A stretch of DNA of 64,000 bases from CANLBN01 sp050298695 (GCA_050298695.1 JBNKUQ010000002.1:3580-67579); one strand, 5' to 3'; positions 18,484 through 26,622 are shown, numbered from the stretch's first letter. Program-made: numbers and translations. The notes: generated from the sequence alone by a model not told the origin.

Positions 18484-19371
18484 ATGTCAGCACTAACACA
18501 AAACACACGCACAGAGAACAGCAGCCTTCTGTATTCACCCCTGGTAAGCGGGGAGTCTCTACAGATTGGCAACGGGTTTGATGCGCTGAGCTTTAAACAG
18601 CAGCACTTTCAAGGTCTGATGGATCCCTTGGTGATGGCCGATCACTATACGATGACCAGCCCGACCTTTGGCATTCATCCCCATGCGGGCATGTCGGCCG
18701 TATCAATACTATTCGAAGACAGTCAGGGCAGTTTTCATAACCGGGATTCGCTCGGTAACCACATCGATTTAAAGCCGGGTGATCTCTATTGGCTACAGGC
18801 TGGCGGTGGCGCTATTCACGATGAAGCCCCCCGCCCAGGCGCCCGCACCCACGGTTTGCAGGTGTTTGTAAATCTGCCGGCGCGACTTAAACACGGCGCA
18901 CCAGGTTCGCTGCACGTTAAGGCCGGGGATATGCCCTTACTGCACGGTGACGACTTTCGTGTACGGGTAATGTTGGGGGAGAGTGGCGGGGTAAAAGGTG
19001 CCGACTCCCCTGCGCTGCCAGCCACTATCCTGGATGGCAAGCTAAATGCCGGTGGGCTCTTTTCGCATACGCTGGCCACTCATCACAGTGCCTGGGTTTA
19101 CCCGGTGAACGGCTCCCTTCAGGTGACGCACCAAAATACCTCGATAACCATACCCGGCGGAAAGTCACTCAGCCTGCGCAATGAAGGCGAGGTGACAGAC
19201 GTTGTGCTTCAGGCGGCCGCTAACAGTGAAACCCACTTTGTATTGATTGGTGCCGAACCAGTCCGGGAAAGTTTTGTTCAACGCGGGCCTTTTGTCATGA
19301 GTACAACTGAGGAGCTGGATCGTGTTGAGGCCGACTATCGCGCGGGAAAACTGGGCTCAATAAGTAACTGA
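18484..19371 (+). CDS. Pirin family protein (cupin dioxygenase-like)
   Basis: A 295-residue bicupin. The ATG at 18484 is preceded by AGGAG with seven bases between; an earlier in-frame ATG at 18454 has no ribosome site. The metal-binding motif reads H-P-H-A-G-M and continues to G-D-L-Y-W-L-Q-A-G-G-G-A-I-H-D-E, the pirin signature. Some bacterial pirins have quercetin 2,3-dioxygenase activity and others act as redox sensors; the role here is not determined. It appears co-transcribed with the reductase 79 bases downstream. Confidence 0.9.
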   Translation: MSALTQNTRTENSSLLYSPLVSGESLQIGNGFDALSFKQQHFQGLMDPLVMADHYTMTSPTFGIHPHAGMSAVSILFEDSQGSFHNRDSLGNHIDLKPGDLYWLQAGGGAIHDEAPRPGARTHGLQVFVNLPARLKHGAPGSLHVKAGDMPLLHGDDFRVRVMLGESGGVKGADSPALPATILDGKLNAGGLFSHTLATHHSAWVYPVNGSLQVTHQNTSITIPGGKSLSLRNEGEVTDVVLQAAANSETHFVLIGAEPVRESFVQRGPFVMSTTEELDRVEADYRAGKLGSISN

Positions 19372-19450
19372 CACGCGACTAGAAAAATCGGGTTATTTTT
19401 TAACAGATACTCCCCGGCAGGTGAGTATTGGCAAACAAGAGGAACAGGAA

Positions 19451-19999
19451 ATGAATATTTTAGCCTTCGCAGCAAGCAACAGTAAAAAGTCCATCAACAA
19501 GCAATTGCTCACGTACGCGACGAGCTTATTGCACGATCATAACGTTGAGCTAATCGATATCAATGATTTTGAACTGCCCATTTACAGTGAAGACCTGGAG
19601 AGGGAGCGAGGCATCCCCCAGGCGGTACATCGCTTCCTTGCAAAAATTGCCAGCGCGGATGCCTTAATGATTGCATATGCGGAACACAATGGCGGTTACA
19701 CCGTTGCGTATAAAAACCTGTTTGACTGGGCATCCAGAGCAAACCGAAATGTCTATCAAGGCAGGTCTGTGATTATGCTGGCGACATCACCGGGAGCCAG
19801 TGGCGCAAAAAGTGTGTTGTCCATGGCGGTCGAGTCCGCTCAATCTTTTGACGGAAAAGTAGCTGCATCTTTTTCACTGCCAAGTTTTTATGACAACTTT
19901 GACCTGGAAAGACAGGTTATTTCTCACACAACGCTCAAACAGGAACTAATGAGTACCATTGAAGTAATCCGGGATGAGGCACAACGTGTTCATAGCTAA
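19451..19999 (+). CDS. NADPH-dependent FMN reductase family flavoprotein
   Basis: A 182-residue flavodoxin-fold protein. The phosphate-binding loop for FMN is A-A-S-N-S-K-K-S-I-N near the N-terminus. Y-A-E-H-N-G-G-Y-T and K-N-L-F-D-W-A-S-R fit the NAD(P)H-dependent FMN/quinone/azo reductase family. The ATG at 19451 is chosen because GAGGAACAGGAA lies directly upstream. Genes of this kind often stand beside a pirin and a DUF2798 gene, here as a three-gene unit with a decayed last member. GC-rich like the two preceding genes. Confidence 0.82.
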   Translation: MNILAFAASNSKKSINKQLLTYATSLLHDHNVELIDINDFELPIYSEDLERERGIPQAVHRFLAKIASADALMIAYAEHNGGYTVAYKNLFDWASRANRNVYQGRSVIMLATSPGASGAKSVLSMAVESAQSFDGKVAASFSLPSFYDNFDLERQVISHTTLKQELMSTIEVIRDEAQRVHS

Positions 20000-20047
20000 A
20001 ACGGGGGACGTGAATTTCTAAGCCTCGGTGCCCCCAGTTATATCCAG

Positions 20048-20197
20048 TGGTGGGATAAAATTATTTCGAACAAATACAGCTTTCATTTATTTTCATTTTT
20101 TATGTCATTAATGATGTCCGGAATTATGTCGCTGGCCATGCTGGCGTTTAAGTCCGATTCATCTGGACAGCTTATACTGAATTGGCCAATAGCCTGA
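20048..20197 (+). pseudogene. Remnant of a DUF2798-like small membrane protein
   Basis: In the same frame as the reductase stop, an open stretch reads N-K-Y-S-F-H-L-F-S-F-F-M-S-L-M-M-S-G-I-M-S and then Q-L-I-L-N-W-P-I-A before TGA at 20195. This matches the first hydrophobic half of DUF2798 proteins, which usually have a second membrane helix. No start codon with a ribosome site precedes it and the second half is missing. It looks like a truncated gene at the right edge of the island. Family assignment is from pattern memory. Confidence 0.45.
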
Positions 20198-20245
20198 TCT
20201 GGGTTTAACTAGCCAACAAAGACGTTTATTAGCGAAACCTTCTGC

Positions 20246-20971
20246 TTACAGCTTAAATTGATGACCGAGATAAACATCACGAACCGCTTGATTACTCATA
20301 ATCGCGTCGGCATCCCCTTCAGCAATAATGTGCCCTTCGCTAACAATATACGCTGTTTCGCAAATGGTGAGGGTTTCGCGAACGTTGTGGTCGGTGATTA
20401 ACACACCGATACCTCGGTCTTTGAGGTGGGTGATAATTTGTTTGATATCGTTAACTGAAATAGGGTCAACGCCAGCAAAGGGCTCATCCAATAAAATAAA
20501 GCTGGGCTCAGTCGCTAACGCGCGGGCAATTTCAACCCTTCGGCGCTCACCACCAGATAATGACATTCCAAGAGAATCGCGAATATGAGTGATATGAAAC
20601 TCTTTTAGTAGTTGTTCTAGTTTTTCTAGGCGTTGTTTACGCGATAATTCCTTGCGGGTTTCAAGGATTGCAAGAATATTATTCGAGACAGACAGTTTGC
20701 GAAAAACCGATGCTTCTTGTGGCAAGTAACCAATTCCTGCGCGAGCGCGACCGTGCATAGGTAAGGGAGTAATATCTTTATCATCGATGGTGATTTTGCC
20801 TTTATCGGCGGCAACAAGCCCGGCAATCATATAAAAACACGTGGTTTTTCCAGCACCATTAGGGCCCAATAGTCCAACAATTTGTCCGCTTTTAACACTC
20901 ACGGAAACGTCGGTCACAACGGGGCGTTTTGCGTAAGTTTTGGCGAGATGGTGAGCGTAAAGCGTTGACAT
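20246..20971 (-). CDS. lptB: LptB, ATPase of the LPS export transporter
   Basis: A 241-residue ABC ATPase that powers extraction of LPS by LptFG and its passage along the LptCAD bridge. Walker A is G36-P-N-G-A-G-K-T-T44. The signature is L-S-G-G-E-R-R-R-V-E-I-A-R-A and Walker B is F-I-L-L-D-E-P-F-A-G-V-D, followed by the switch histidine in T-D-H-N-V-R-E. It follows lptA by 15 bases. In other gammaproteobacteria rpoN follows directly; here the amidohydrolase and LysR/pirin genes separate the two. Confidence 0.96.
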   Translation of the reverse strand: MSTLYAHHLAKTYAKRPVVTDVSVSVKSGQIVGLLGPNGAGKTTCFYMIAGLVAADKGKITIDDKDITPLPMHGRARAGIGYLPQEASVFRKLSVSNNILAILETRKELSRKQRLEKLEQLLKEFHITHIRDSLGMSLSGGERRRVEIARALATEPSFILLDEPFAGVDPISVNDIKQIITHLKDRGIGVLITDHNVRETLTICETAYIVSEGHIIAEGDADAIMSNQAVRDVYLGHQFKL

Positions 20972-20986
20972 GATGTAGCGATAATT

Positions 20987-21490
20987 TTAGGGCTTATCTT
21001 TTTGTGGTTGGAGGACAACATTGACATTACCTTGGCCCTCAGCGCGAGCACCTTCGATGTAGTAATCAATTTTATTACTTGTAAAAACAGAGCCATCCTG
21101 ATCAATAGATGCATTATTTATCAGAGTGACTTTTTTTTGACTCAGCTGATATTTAATGGTGTCGGCTTTGGCGAGTACATCCCCTTTATTGGGTTCTGGT
21201 TTTTGTTTAAAACTCGCGGGCTTGCCTTCCGCAATAATACGAGTAACCTCCTCTTCAACGATATAAATCGTTACCTTGTCCGCTTTAATGTTCAATGTGC
21301 CTTGTTTAATATCGACATTGCCTTCATAAATGGTGAGTCCGCGCTGCTGATCTTTAATGGCAGAATTAGAGGTAATATGGATGGGTTTCTGGCTATCTTC
21401 GGGCAGACTCAATGCGTAAGAATGCACTAATAATAAAACACTTGCGAATAATAATTTAATCAATAAGTGGTGGCGTTTATTGAGGAGCAT
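20987..21490 (-). CDS. lptA: LptA, periplasmic LPS bridge protein
   Basis: A 167-residue periplasmic protein with a signal peptide (hydrophobic core L-L-F-A-S-V-L-L-L-V-H-S-Y-A-L-S). The OstA/LptA beta-jellyroll pattern follows: I-H-I-T-S-N-S-A, I-Y-E-G-N-V-D-I-K-Q-G-T-L-N-I-K-A-D-K-V. The ATG overlaps the end of lptC by 14 bases, with AAGG inside lptC. LptA connects LptC to LptD and so depends on a working lptC, which is frameshifted just upstream. Confidence 0.93.
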   Translation of the reverse strand: MLLNKRHHLLIKLLFASVLLLVHSYALSLPEDSQKPIHITSNSAIKDQQRGLTIYEGNVDIKQGTLNIKADKVTIYIVEEEVTRIIAEGKPASFKQKPEPNKGDVLAKADTIKYQLSQKKVTLINNASIDQDGSVFTSNKIDYYIEGARAEGQGNVNVVLQPQKDKP

Positions 21491-22092
21491 ATTGACCTTT
21501 CACATCCGAGAGTAATTCTATGCGTTTTTCATTGAAAAATACTTTTAATCCAGTGGCCGTTGTGGTGCCAGCCTTGCTCGTGATGATAACAGGTTTATCT
21601 GTTTCTGCGTAACGGCGATTCGGCTGTATGAACAGTAATTCCGTTTTTAGTTCGGAGGTTTCGCTCTCGCGACGATCTTTTTTGTTGATCGCCACTTGTT
21701 TAATAATGACATCCCCCATTAAGGTTAATTCATCTTTTTTTTTCGTTACCCTCAGCCATATTGGCAGAAATAGTTGATATGGCACTGACCTCACGATTGG
21801 TTTCATTGTAGTCATATAAGGTGAAATAGGGTTGTTCCATAATGGTGTCAGGCTTTTGAGCCCCTACATTTTCATAGTAATTAATGGTATCTGCGGTCAG
21901 TGAGTAATCCAGACGGCCTTGTTCATCATATTGTCGGGTATGAGCATTTTTCAAAAAACTACTGGGAAAGTCCGCTTTTTGTTTGTGTGAGTTAAACAGT
22001 TCATTGAGTTCAGCGGGAGGGGAGCGCCAGAGTAGATACACCAGTAAAAAAGAACCAGCGAGGGTGAGTAAGAGTATCCAGCGCCTTGGCAT
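21477..22092 (-). CDS. lptC: LptC, split in two frames at an A9 run
   Basis: Membrane-anchored LPS export protein. The first frame (22092-21730) has the N-terminal anchor (W-I-L-L-L-T-L-A-G-S-F-L-L-V-Y-L-L-W) and the start of the jellyroll, then stops after E-K-K-R. The rest continues in another frame to 21477 (D-E-L-T-L-M-G-D-V-I-I-K-Q, E-T-D-K-P-V-I-I-T-S, S-D-V-K-G-Q-Y). The frames meet at nine A residues on the coding strand (T run 21735-21743). With eight, a normal protein of about 204 residues is restored. It may be a sequencing error, a mutation, or slippage decoding. Neighbours lptA and kdsC are intact. Confidence 0.85.
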
Positions 22093-22100
22093 TTTAATCC

Positions 22101-22652
22101 TTATAAATAATGTTGTAGTGCGGCTTCAAACGTCCCTTGAGCGAGCATAATAAAATCGCAGGCCTCACGTACAGCCCCTTCGCCACCCTTATACTGACTG
22201 AGCCAGTCAGCATGCTCTTTAACGGCCCAATGTCCATCAGCGACTGTCATTCCTAAGCCAAGACGTCTTATTAAGGGTAAATCGGGGTAATCATCACCCA
22301 TATGTGCAATTTCTTCATAGTCTAAAGGTAATTGCTTTCGTAGTTCGTCTAGAGCAGCGAGCTTATCTTCTCGACCTTGAATCAGGTGCTTAATCCCCAG
22401 TGCTTGGGTGCGCGTTTCAACAATATGGCTGGTGCGCCCGGTAATCACAGCGACGGTTACGCCACTTTTTTGTAGCATTTTAATACCATGCCCATCTAGT
22501 GAATTAAATGCTTTGAATTCGTCGCCATTATTGGTGAAGTAGAGTTTGCCATCAGTGAGCACACCATCCACATCGAGCACGAATAATTTTATCCTACGAG
22601 CTTTGTCGATAATAGCGGGGGAAAAATCAGATAATTTCATACAATCGTTCAC
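22101..22652 (-). CDS. kdsC: KdsC, Kdo-8-phosphate phosphatase
   Basis: A 183-residue HAD phosphatase that removes phosphate from Kdo-8-P in Kdo synthesis. The nucleophile motif is L-D-V-D-G-V-L-T-D-G (Asp27, Asp29). T-G-R-T-S is motif II and G-D-D-Y-P-D-L-P is motif IV, all typical of the tetrameric KdsC type without a cap. The GTG at 22652 has AGG six bases upstream; an ATG at 22640 is an alternative. It lies between kdsD and lptC with short gaps. Confidence 0.94.
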   Translation of the reverse strand: MNDCMKLSDFSPAIIDKARRIKLFVLDVDGVLTDGKLYFTNNGDEFKAFNSLDGHGIKMLQKSGVTVAVITGRTSHIVETRTQALGIKHLIQGREDKLAALDELRKQLPLDYEEIAHMGDDYPDLPLIRRLGLGMTVADGHWAVKEHADWLSQYKGGEGAVREACDFIMLAQGTFEAALQHYL

Positions 22653-22661
22653 TAGGGCCTG

Positions 22662-23663
22662 TTAAAGAATACCGGCTCTTAATATATCGTGCATATGAAT
22701 AACACCGATAGGGTGTTGATAGTCATCGGCAACAATGAGCGCGGTAATAGCCCGTTTTTCCATTAACCCTAAGGCTTCTGCAGCCAGCATGTTGCTACTG
22801 ATATAAGACGGATTTGCGCTCATCACCTCTTGGATGCTCACGGCATTGAGATCAACGTGTTGGTCTACAGCACGGCGTAAATCACCATCGGTAAATACGC
22901 CACTTAGCTTTCCATTTTTATCCAGTACCGTAGTAATACCTAGCCCTTTTTGTGTCATTTCTACCAGAGCCTGTTTTAGAGGTGTGTTTTCTTCAACCAC
23001 CGGCAATTCTTGGTCGCTGTGCATAATATCGCTGACTTTCAAAAGTAAACGCCGGCCCAGCGCTCCACCAGGATGTGAAAATGCAAAGTCTTCTGCGGTG
23101 AAACCCCGAGCTTCGAGTAGCGCTACTGCTAGTGCATCGCCCATCACTAAGGTAACCGTTGTACTTGATGTTGGCGCCAGATCCAGAGGACAGGCTTCAC
23201 AATCAACGCTAATATCAAGATTTATATCTGCTTGCTGAGCCAATGGTGAGTCAACCTTGCCAGCCATACTGATCAAGGGTATGTTTAGGCGCTTAAGTAG
23301 GGGTAACAGGGTGACAATTTCTGCAGAGCTGCCCGAATTCGATATTGCGATGACTACATCACCCTTAGTAATCATACCTAAATCGCCGTGACTGGCTTCT
23401 CCTGGATGCACAAAGAAAGAGGGTGTGCCAGTACTCGCCAACGTAGCCGCTATCTTTTTGCCAATATGCCCTGATTTTCCCATGCCAGTAACGATGGTCC
23501 GGCCTTGGCAGCCTAGTATCAGCTCACAGGCTTTAATAAAACCTTCATCAATACGATCGGTTAGTTCAGTAATCGCCGCCATTTCCATGGAGATAGTGCG
23601 TTTCCCCGCATTAATCAGGGTAGATGTATTTTGCTTAGTGTTATTGGTGACCGTACTCGTCAT
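22662..23663 (-). CDS. kdsD: KdsD, arabinose-5-phosphate isomerase
   Basis: A 333-residue enzyme that converts ribulose-5-P to arabinose-5-P, the first step to Kdo. The order is a SIS domain (G-M-G-K-S-G-H-I-G-K-K, then S-N-S-G-S-S-A-E-I) and two CBS domains at the C-terminus (G-V-F-T-D-G-D-L-R-R-A). H-P-G-E-A-S-H-G-D-L-G-M is the active-site region. The ATG is preceded by AAGG. It is the second gene of the antiporter-kdsD-kdsC-lptCAB run. Confidence 0.95.
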   Translation of the reverse strand: MTSTVTNNTKQNTSTLINAGKRTISMEMAAITELTDRIDEGFIKACELILGCQGRTIVTGMGKSGHIGKKIAATLASTGTPSFFVHPGEASHGDLGMITKGDVVIAISNSGSSAEIVTLLPLLKRLNIPLISMAGKVDSPLAQQADINLDISVDCEACPLDLAPTSSTTVTLVMGDALAVALLEARGFTAEDFAFSHPGGALGRRLLLKVSDIMHSDQELPVVEENTPLKQALVEMTQKGLGITTVLDKNGKLSGVFTDGDLRRAVDQHVDLNAVSIQEVMSANPSYISSNMLAAEALGLMEKRAITALIVADDYQHPIGVIHMHDILRAGIL

Positions 23664-23698
23664 TATTTGCCTTTAAAACATTGTTCTTAACGGTGTTC

Positions 23699-24652
23699 TT
23701 AAAAAAGTAAGGTGTAGTAGCCAGCGTACAATACTAACAATATAAGCCCGGATAGTCTGCCCAGTTGACTATGTTTACCGTGGTTGCGCAAAAAGCTAAA
23801 TAACATAAAGCCACCTAAAGCCAAGGTAATAAGGGTCATTGCGACAAAATCTCGGGAAAATACAACACCTTCCATTGATATAGGGTGGATAAGGGTGGGA
23901 ATGCCCATCACTAATAATAAATTGAAAATGTTGGAGCCAATGACATTGCCTATGGCGATATCGTGATGCCCTTTCATCGCACTGGCTACGCTAGCGGCAA
24001 GTTCGGGTAGGCTGGTGCCCACCGCGACAATCGTTAAACCAATGACAAGTGGGCTAACCCCAAAACTCGTTGCAATAGCTGTAGCTCCCCAAACCAGCAA
24101 TTCGGCACTTCCTATTAAGCAGAGCAAACCAATAAGGAACCAGATAGAGGCCATTGATATCGGCAGCTCAGGAACTTCTTCAATCTCTTCTGGGTGTTGT
24201 TTTTTACTGTGGTTAATCCAATACAAAATGGGAATTAACAGGCCCACTAAAACAAAGCCTTCCCACAATAGAAGTTTGGCATCGTAAAGGAATACCCCTG
24301 CTACTGCCATTACCGCCATCATTAGTAAAAATTCTTGCTGGAGAATGTGGCGTTTAATGGGTAGAGGTGCAATAAGGGCCGTGATGCCCAATACCATACC
24401 AACATTAGCCAAATTCGAGCCTAAGGCATTACCTACAGCGAGCTCTCCTGCCTGTTTCAAGGCTGAACTGATAGATACGATGACCTCTGGAGCGGAGGTG
24501 CCAAAGGCGACAACAGTTAGACCAACCATAAGCTTTGACATACCAAGATGGCTGGCAATGGTAGCACTGCCTTCTACAAAACGGTCAGCACTCCATATTA
24601 AGCCAGCAAATCCTATCAATGTGGCGATCCATGGCAGTAAGGTATCCAGCAT
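23699..24652 (-). CDS. CaCA-family calcium/sodium antiporter (YrbG-like)
   Basis: A 317-residue inner-membrane antiporter with about ten helices in two inverted halves. Both alpha repeats are present: F-G-T-S-A-P-E with G-N-A-L-G-S-N-L-A-N, and V-G-T-S-L-P-E with G-N-V-I-G-S-N-I-F-N. A short cytoplasmic acidic loop (K-K-Q-H-P-E-E-I-E-E) separates the halves. It heads the kdsD-lptB gene run, as yrbG does in E. coli, and is divergent from mlaC. Confidence 0.92.
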   Translation of the reverse strand: MLDTLLPWIATLIGFAGLIWSADRFVEGSATIASHLGMSKLMVGLTVVAFGTSAPEVIVSISSALKQAGELAVGNALGSNLANVGMVLGITALIAPLPIKRHILQQEFLLMMAVMAVAGVFLYDAKLLLWEGFVLVGLLIPILYWINHSKKQHPEEIEEVPELPISMASIWFLIGLLCLIGSAELLVWGATAIATSFGVSPLVIGLTIVAVGTSLPELAASVASAMKGHHDIAIGNVIGSNIFNLLLVMGIPTLIHPISMEGVVFSRDFVAMTLITLALGGFMLFSFLRNHGKHSQLGRLSGLILLVLYAGYYTLLF

Positions 24653-24704
24653 AATATTCAGTCTCTATTCAGTTTGAATTTGGTACAGTTGGTTTTGAGA
24701 CTCA

Positions 24705-24830
24705 AGGGCGCCTCTAAACATGAGAATTTTTATTCGCTAAAAAGCACAGTGTACGTGGTATACATGAGCATTTGAGTGCGACGGCAACAACGCCGCTAGC
24801 GGACAAAAAGACAATCTTTAGAGGTGCCCT
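24705..24830. repeat. Short mobile-like repeat, copy A (126 bp, terminal inverted repeats)
   Basis: The ends AGGGCGCCTCTAAA (24705-24718) and TTTAGAGGTGCCCT (24817-24830) are inverted repeats with one mismatch in 14. The inside resembles copy B at 28061-28201, best in the right part (ATTTGAG, then AAAAAGACAAT next to the right end). No open reading frame lies in it. Size and ends fit a MITE-like, non-autonomous element or a large REP-like repeat. It sits between the divergent antiporter and mlaC genes; the mlaC promoter begins ten bases beyond it. Confidence 0.75.
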
Positions 24831-24839
24831 AAATAGTAT

Positions 24840-24867
24840 TTGAGCCTTGGGATGCAAATGGTATAGT
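24840..24867 (+). promoter_or_regulatory. Candidate sigma-70 promoter of mlaC
   Basis: TTGAGC at 24840-24845 and TATAGT at 24862-24867 are separated by 16 bases. The site lies 58 bases before the mlaC ATG and just outside repeat copy A. This placement argues against the longer in-frame starts, which would fall inside the promoter. Confidence 0.5.
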
Positions 24868-24924
24868 GTGCCGCTTGGTATGTCAGTAAAAATTTGTTAC
24901 GGAATAAGGTTATTGGAGAATCCT

Positions 24925-25599
24925 ATGCGATACGTTTCTAAAAAAGAGCGGTATAAAAAAGTGAGTCGATATCAACAGCGCTTATCTGTTGCATTATTGC
25001 TGATGTTAGCCACTTGTTTTGTTTCATTGGCATCGAATGCGAAAGTGAAGGTTATTGAGGTGACATTTGATTCTGAGCCGCATAAAGTGGTTCAGCAGAC
25101 TACCTTAAAAGTATTGTCTGCTATTGATTCGGGGCTTGATCCTGTTAATGAGCCAAAAAAGTTTGTTGAGCAATTATCATTGATACTTGATCCTGTTGTT
25201 GCCTTTGACTATATCGCACGAGGGGTCATGGGTGATTATGCTAAACAAGTAAGCGCAACAGAGGTATCTAATTTTTCTAAAGCGTTTAAATTGGGCTTAG
25301 TGAATACCTATGGTAAAGGTATGTCTAATTTCAGTGATTTAGAAGTATCTGTGCTCCCTCCTGCAGAGCCTGTAGGTGAATCTAAAAAAATAGCTGTCGT
25401 ACAAGAAATACGAGGTGCATCATCCACAAATCAGGTTTCTTACACGATGGCAAAAAATAAAAAAGGCCAGTGGAAGATGATTAATGTTGTTTTGAACGGT
25501 ATTAATTTGGGACAAACTTTTCGCGGGCAATTTGCGGCAGAAGTTGAAAAAAATAAAGGCGATGTTGCTAAAACTATCAATGAATGGGGTAAAAACTAG
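24925..25599 (+). CDS. mlaC: MlaC-like phospholipid-binding protein, without mlaFED
   Basis: A 224-residue periplasmic protein of the MlaC/Ttg2D family, which ferries phospholipid between outer and inner membrane complexes. The ATG at 24925 has GGAG six bases ahead. The signal peptide is long, with a basic N-region, and ends S-N-A. Family blocks include F-V-E-Q-L-S-L-I-L-D-P-V-V-A-F-D-Y-I, R-G-V-M-G-D-Y and G-Q-W-K-M-I-N-V-V-L-N-G-I-N-L. Only this gene of the mla operon is here, although the position opposite yrbG is the usual mla place. The next gene overlaps its end. Confidence 0.85.
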   Translation: MRYVSKKERYKKVSRYQQRLSVALLLMLATCFVSLASNAKVKVIEVTFDSEPHKVVQQTTLKVLSAIDSGLDPVNEPKKFVEQLSLILDPVVAFDYIARGVMGDYAKQVSATEVSNFSKAFKLGLVNTYGKGMSNFSDLEVSVLPPAEPVGESKKIAVVQEIRGASSTNQVSYTMAKNKKGQWKMINVVLNGINLGQTFRGQFAAEVEKNKGDVAKTINEWGKN

Positions 25600-25912
25600 C
25601 TTGTTTAAGCTTGTCTTCTTTGTTCCTGAATCTCATTGTGAGTCAGTAAAAACAGCAATATTTGAGGCTGGTGCTGGTCGACAAGGAAATTATGCTGACT
25701 GCTCCTGGCAAGTGCTGGGCGAGGGGCAATTCCGCCCTCTTGACCAGAGTCAGCCCTTTATTGGTGAAGAAGGGAAATTAGAAAAAGTCATGGAATATCG
25801 AGTAGAAACACTCTGTGAGTCACATCGCTTAGCGGATGTGATCGCTGCACTAAAAAATGCCCACCCTTATGAAGATCCAGCTTATGATATTTTGCGTTTA
25901 GAAGTTTGCTAA
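25580..25912 (+). CDS. YqfO/NIF3-C-terminal-like (PII-fold) small protein
   Basis: About 110 residues of the family related to the insert domain of NIF3-like proteins (COG3323). Matches are K-L-V-F-F-V-P-E-S-H, G-A-G-R-Q-G-N-Y-A-D-C-S-W-Q, G-Q-F-R-P-L, E-Y-R-V-E and A-L-K-N-A-H-P-Y-E-D-P-A-Y-D. The fold is PII-like and the function unknown. The start is uncertain: ATG 25580 overlaps mlaC by 20 bases, while TTG 25601 just after the mlaC stop gives a protein starting at L-F-K-L-V-F-F. It is likely co-translated with mlaC. Confidence 0.75.
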   Translation: MNGVKTSLFKLVFFVPESHCESVKTAIFEAGAGRQGNYADCSWQVLGEGQFRPLDQSQPFIGEEGKLEKVMEYRVETLCESHRLADVIAALKNAHPYEDPAYDILRLEVC

Positions 25913-25933
25913 GTTATGCAAACATATACCAAA

Positions 25934-26488
25934 CTATTTCTTATCTGTATGAGACTGTTTTAGTACCTTAGCACGAAAAATAAATTCTTCTTGGCCTCTA
26001 TCAGAAAAGTAATATTTCAGTGTTTCTTCTACCACAGGAAATGCGAGTTGTTGCCAAGGTATTTCACTTTCTGTAAATAACTTTACATCCAAAGACTCTT
26101 CTCCCGCGTCAAAGTTTGTATCAGCTAATTCAGCTTTATAAAAAAAATAGACTTGATTGATATGTGGCAAATCAAAAATGGTATACAAGAAGGCGTTTTT
26201 TAATGTTGCTTTTGCTTCTTCCCAAGACTCTCTCAGAGCACCTTGCTCAGTACTTTCTCCATTTTCTAAAAAGCCCGCGGGCAATGTCCAGAGGCCATAT
26301 CGTGGCTCAATAGCGCGTTTACAGAGTAATACTTTATCGTTGTGGATAGGTAAAACCCCTGTAATGATACGGGGATTTTGGTAGTGAATAGTTGCACATG
26401 ACGCGTTATCACAAACGTGGCGTTCACGATTATCGTCAGCCGGAACAAGCCAGCTAACACTAGTACCACACATACTGCAAAATTTCAT
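25934..26488 (-). CDS. NUDIX hydrolase with N-terminal zinc ribbon
   Basis: A 184-residue protein. Four cysteines (C-S-M-C near the start, then C-D-N-A-S-C) form a zinc ribbon, followed by the NUDIX domain. The NUDIX box can be read from G-F-L-E-N-G-E to R-E-S-W-E-E, with Lys where the late Gly usually stands, as I recall for this subfamily. L-F-T-E-S-E-I-P-W-Q-Q-L closes the domain. Such proteins are annotated as ADP-ribose or NADH pyrophosphatase-like; the substrate cannot be told here. It is convergent with the YqfO-like gene. Confidence 0.85.
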   Translation of the reverse strand: MKFCSMCGTSVSWLVPADDNRERHVCDNASCATIHYQNPRIITGVLPIHNDKVLLCKRAIEPRYGLWTLPAGFLENGESTEQGALRESWEEAKATLKNAFLYTIFDLPHINQVYFFYKAELADTNFDAGEESLDVKLFTESEIPWQQLAFPVVEETLKYYFSDRGQEEFIFRAKVLKQSHTDKK

Positions 26489-26514
26489 AATGCCATCTTA
26501 ACTATGTAACCTGG

Positions 26515-26622
26515 AAATTAAATAGGTGGTCCTGATCTATTTAATTTTCATCCCTTAAAAACTGGCGGAATTGCGTGAAATCCCTTGTTTTTAAGGGATT
26601 CGCACTGGTCTAACGACCAGTG
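26515..26622. other. Intergenic cluster of three hairpins
   Basis: Between two minus-strand genes a 245-base gap holds consecutive inverted repeats: an 11-bp stem (26515-26525/26537-26547), a 13-bp perfect stem (26550-26562/26587-26599) and an 8-bp stem with a 4-base loop (26603-26610/26615-26622). The middle repeat can also fold in another way (AATCCCTT 26579-26586 with 26593-26600), so two structures compete. There is no reading frame. It may be a non-coding RNA, a terminator plus leader, or a dispersed repeat. Confidence 0.55.

Noticed and set aside
26603..26622. Integron attC-like site (GTCTAAC in a hairpin)
   Set aside because: Only one core-like heptamer exists, there is no matching GTTRRRY partner, no integrase and no cassette array.
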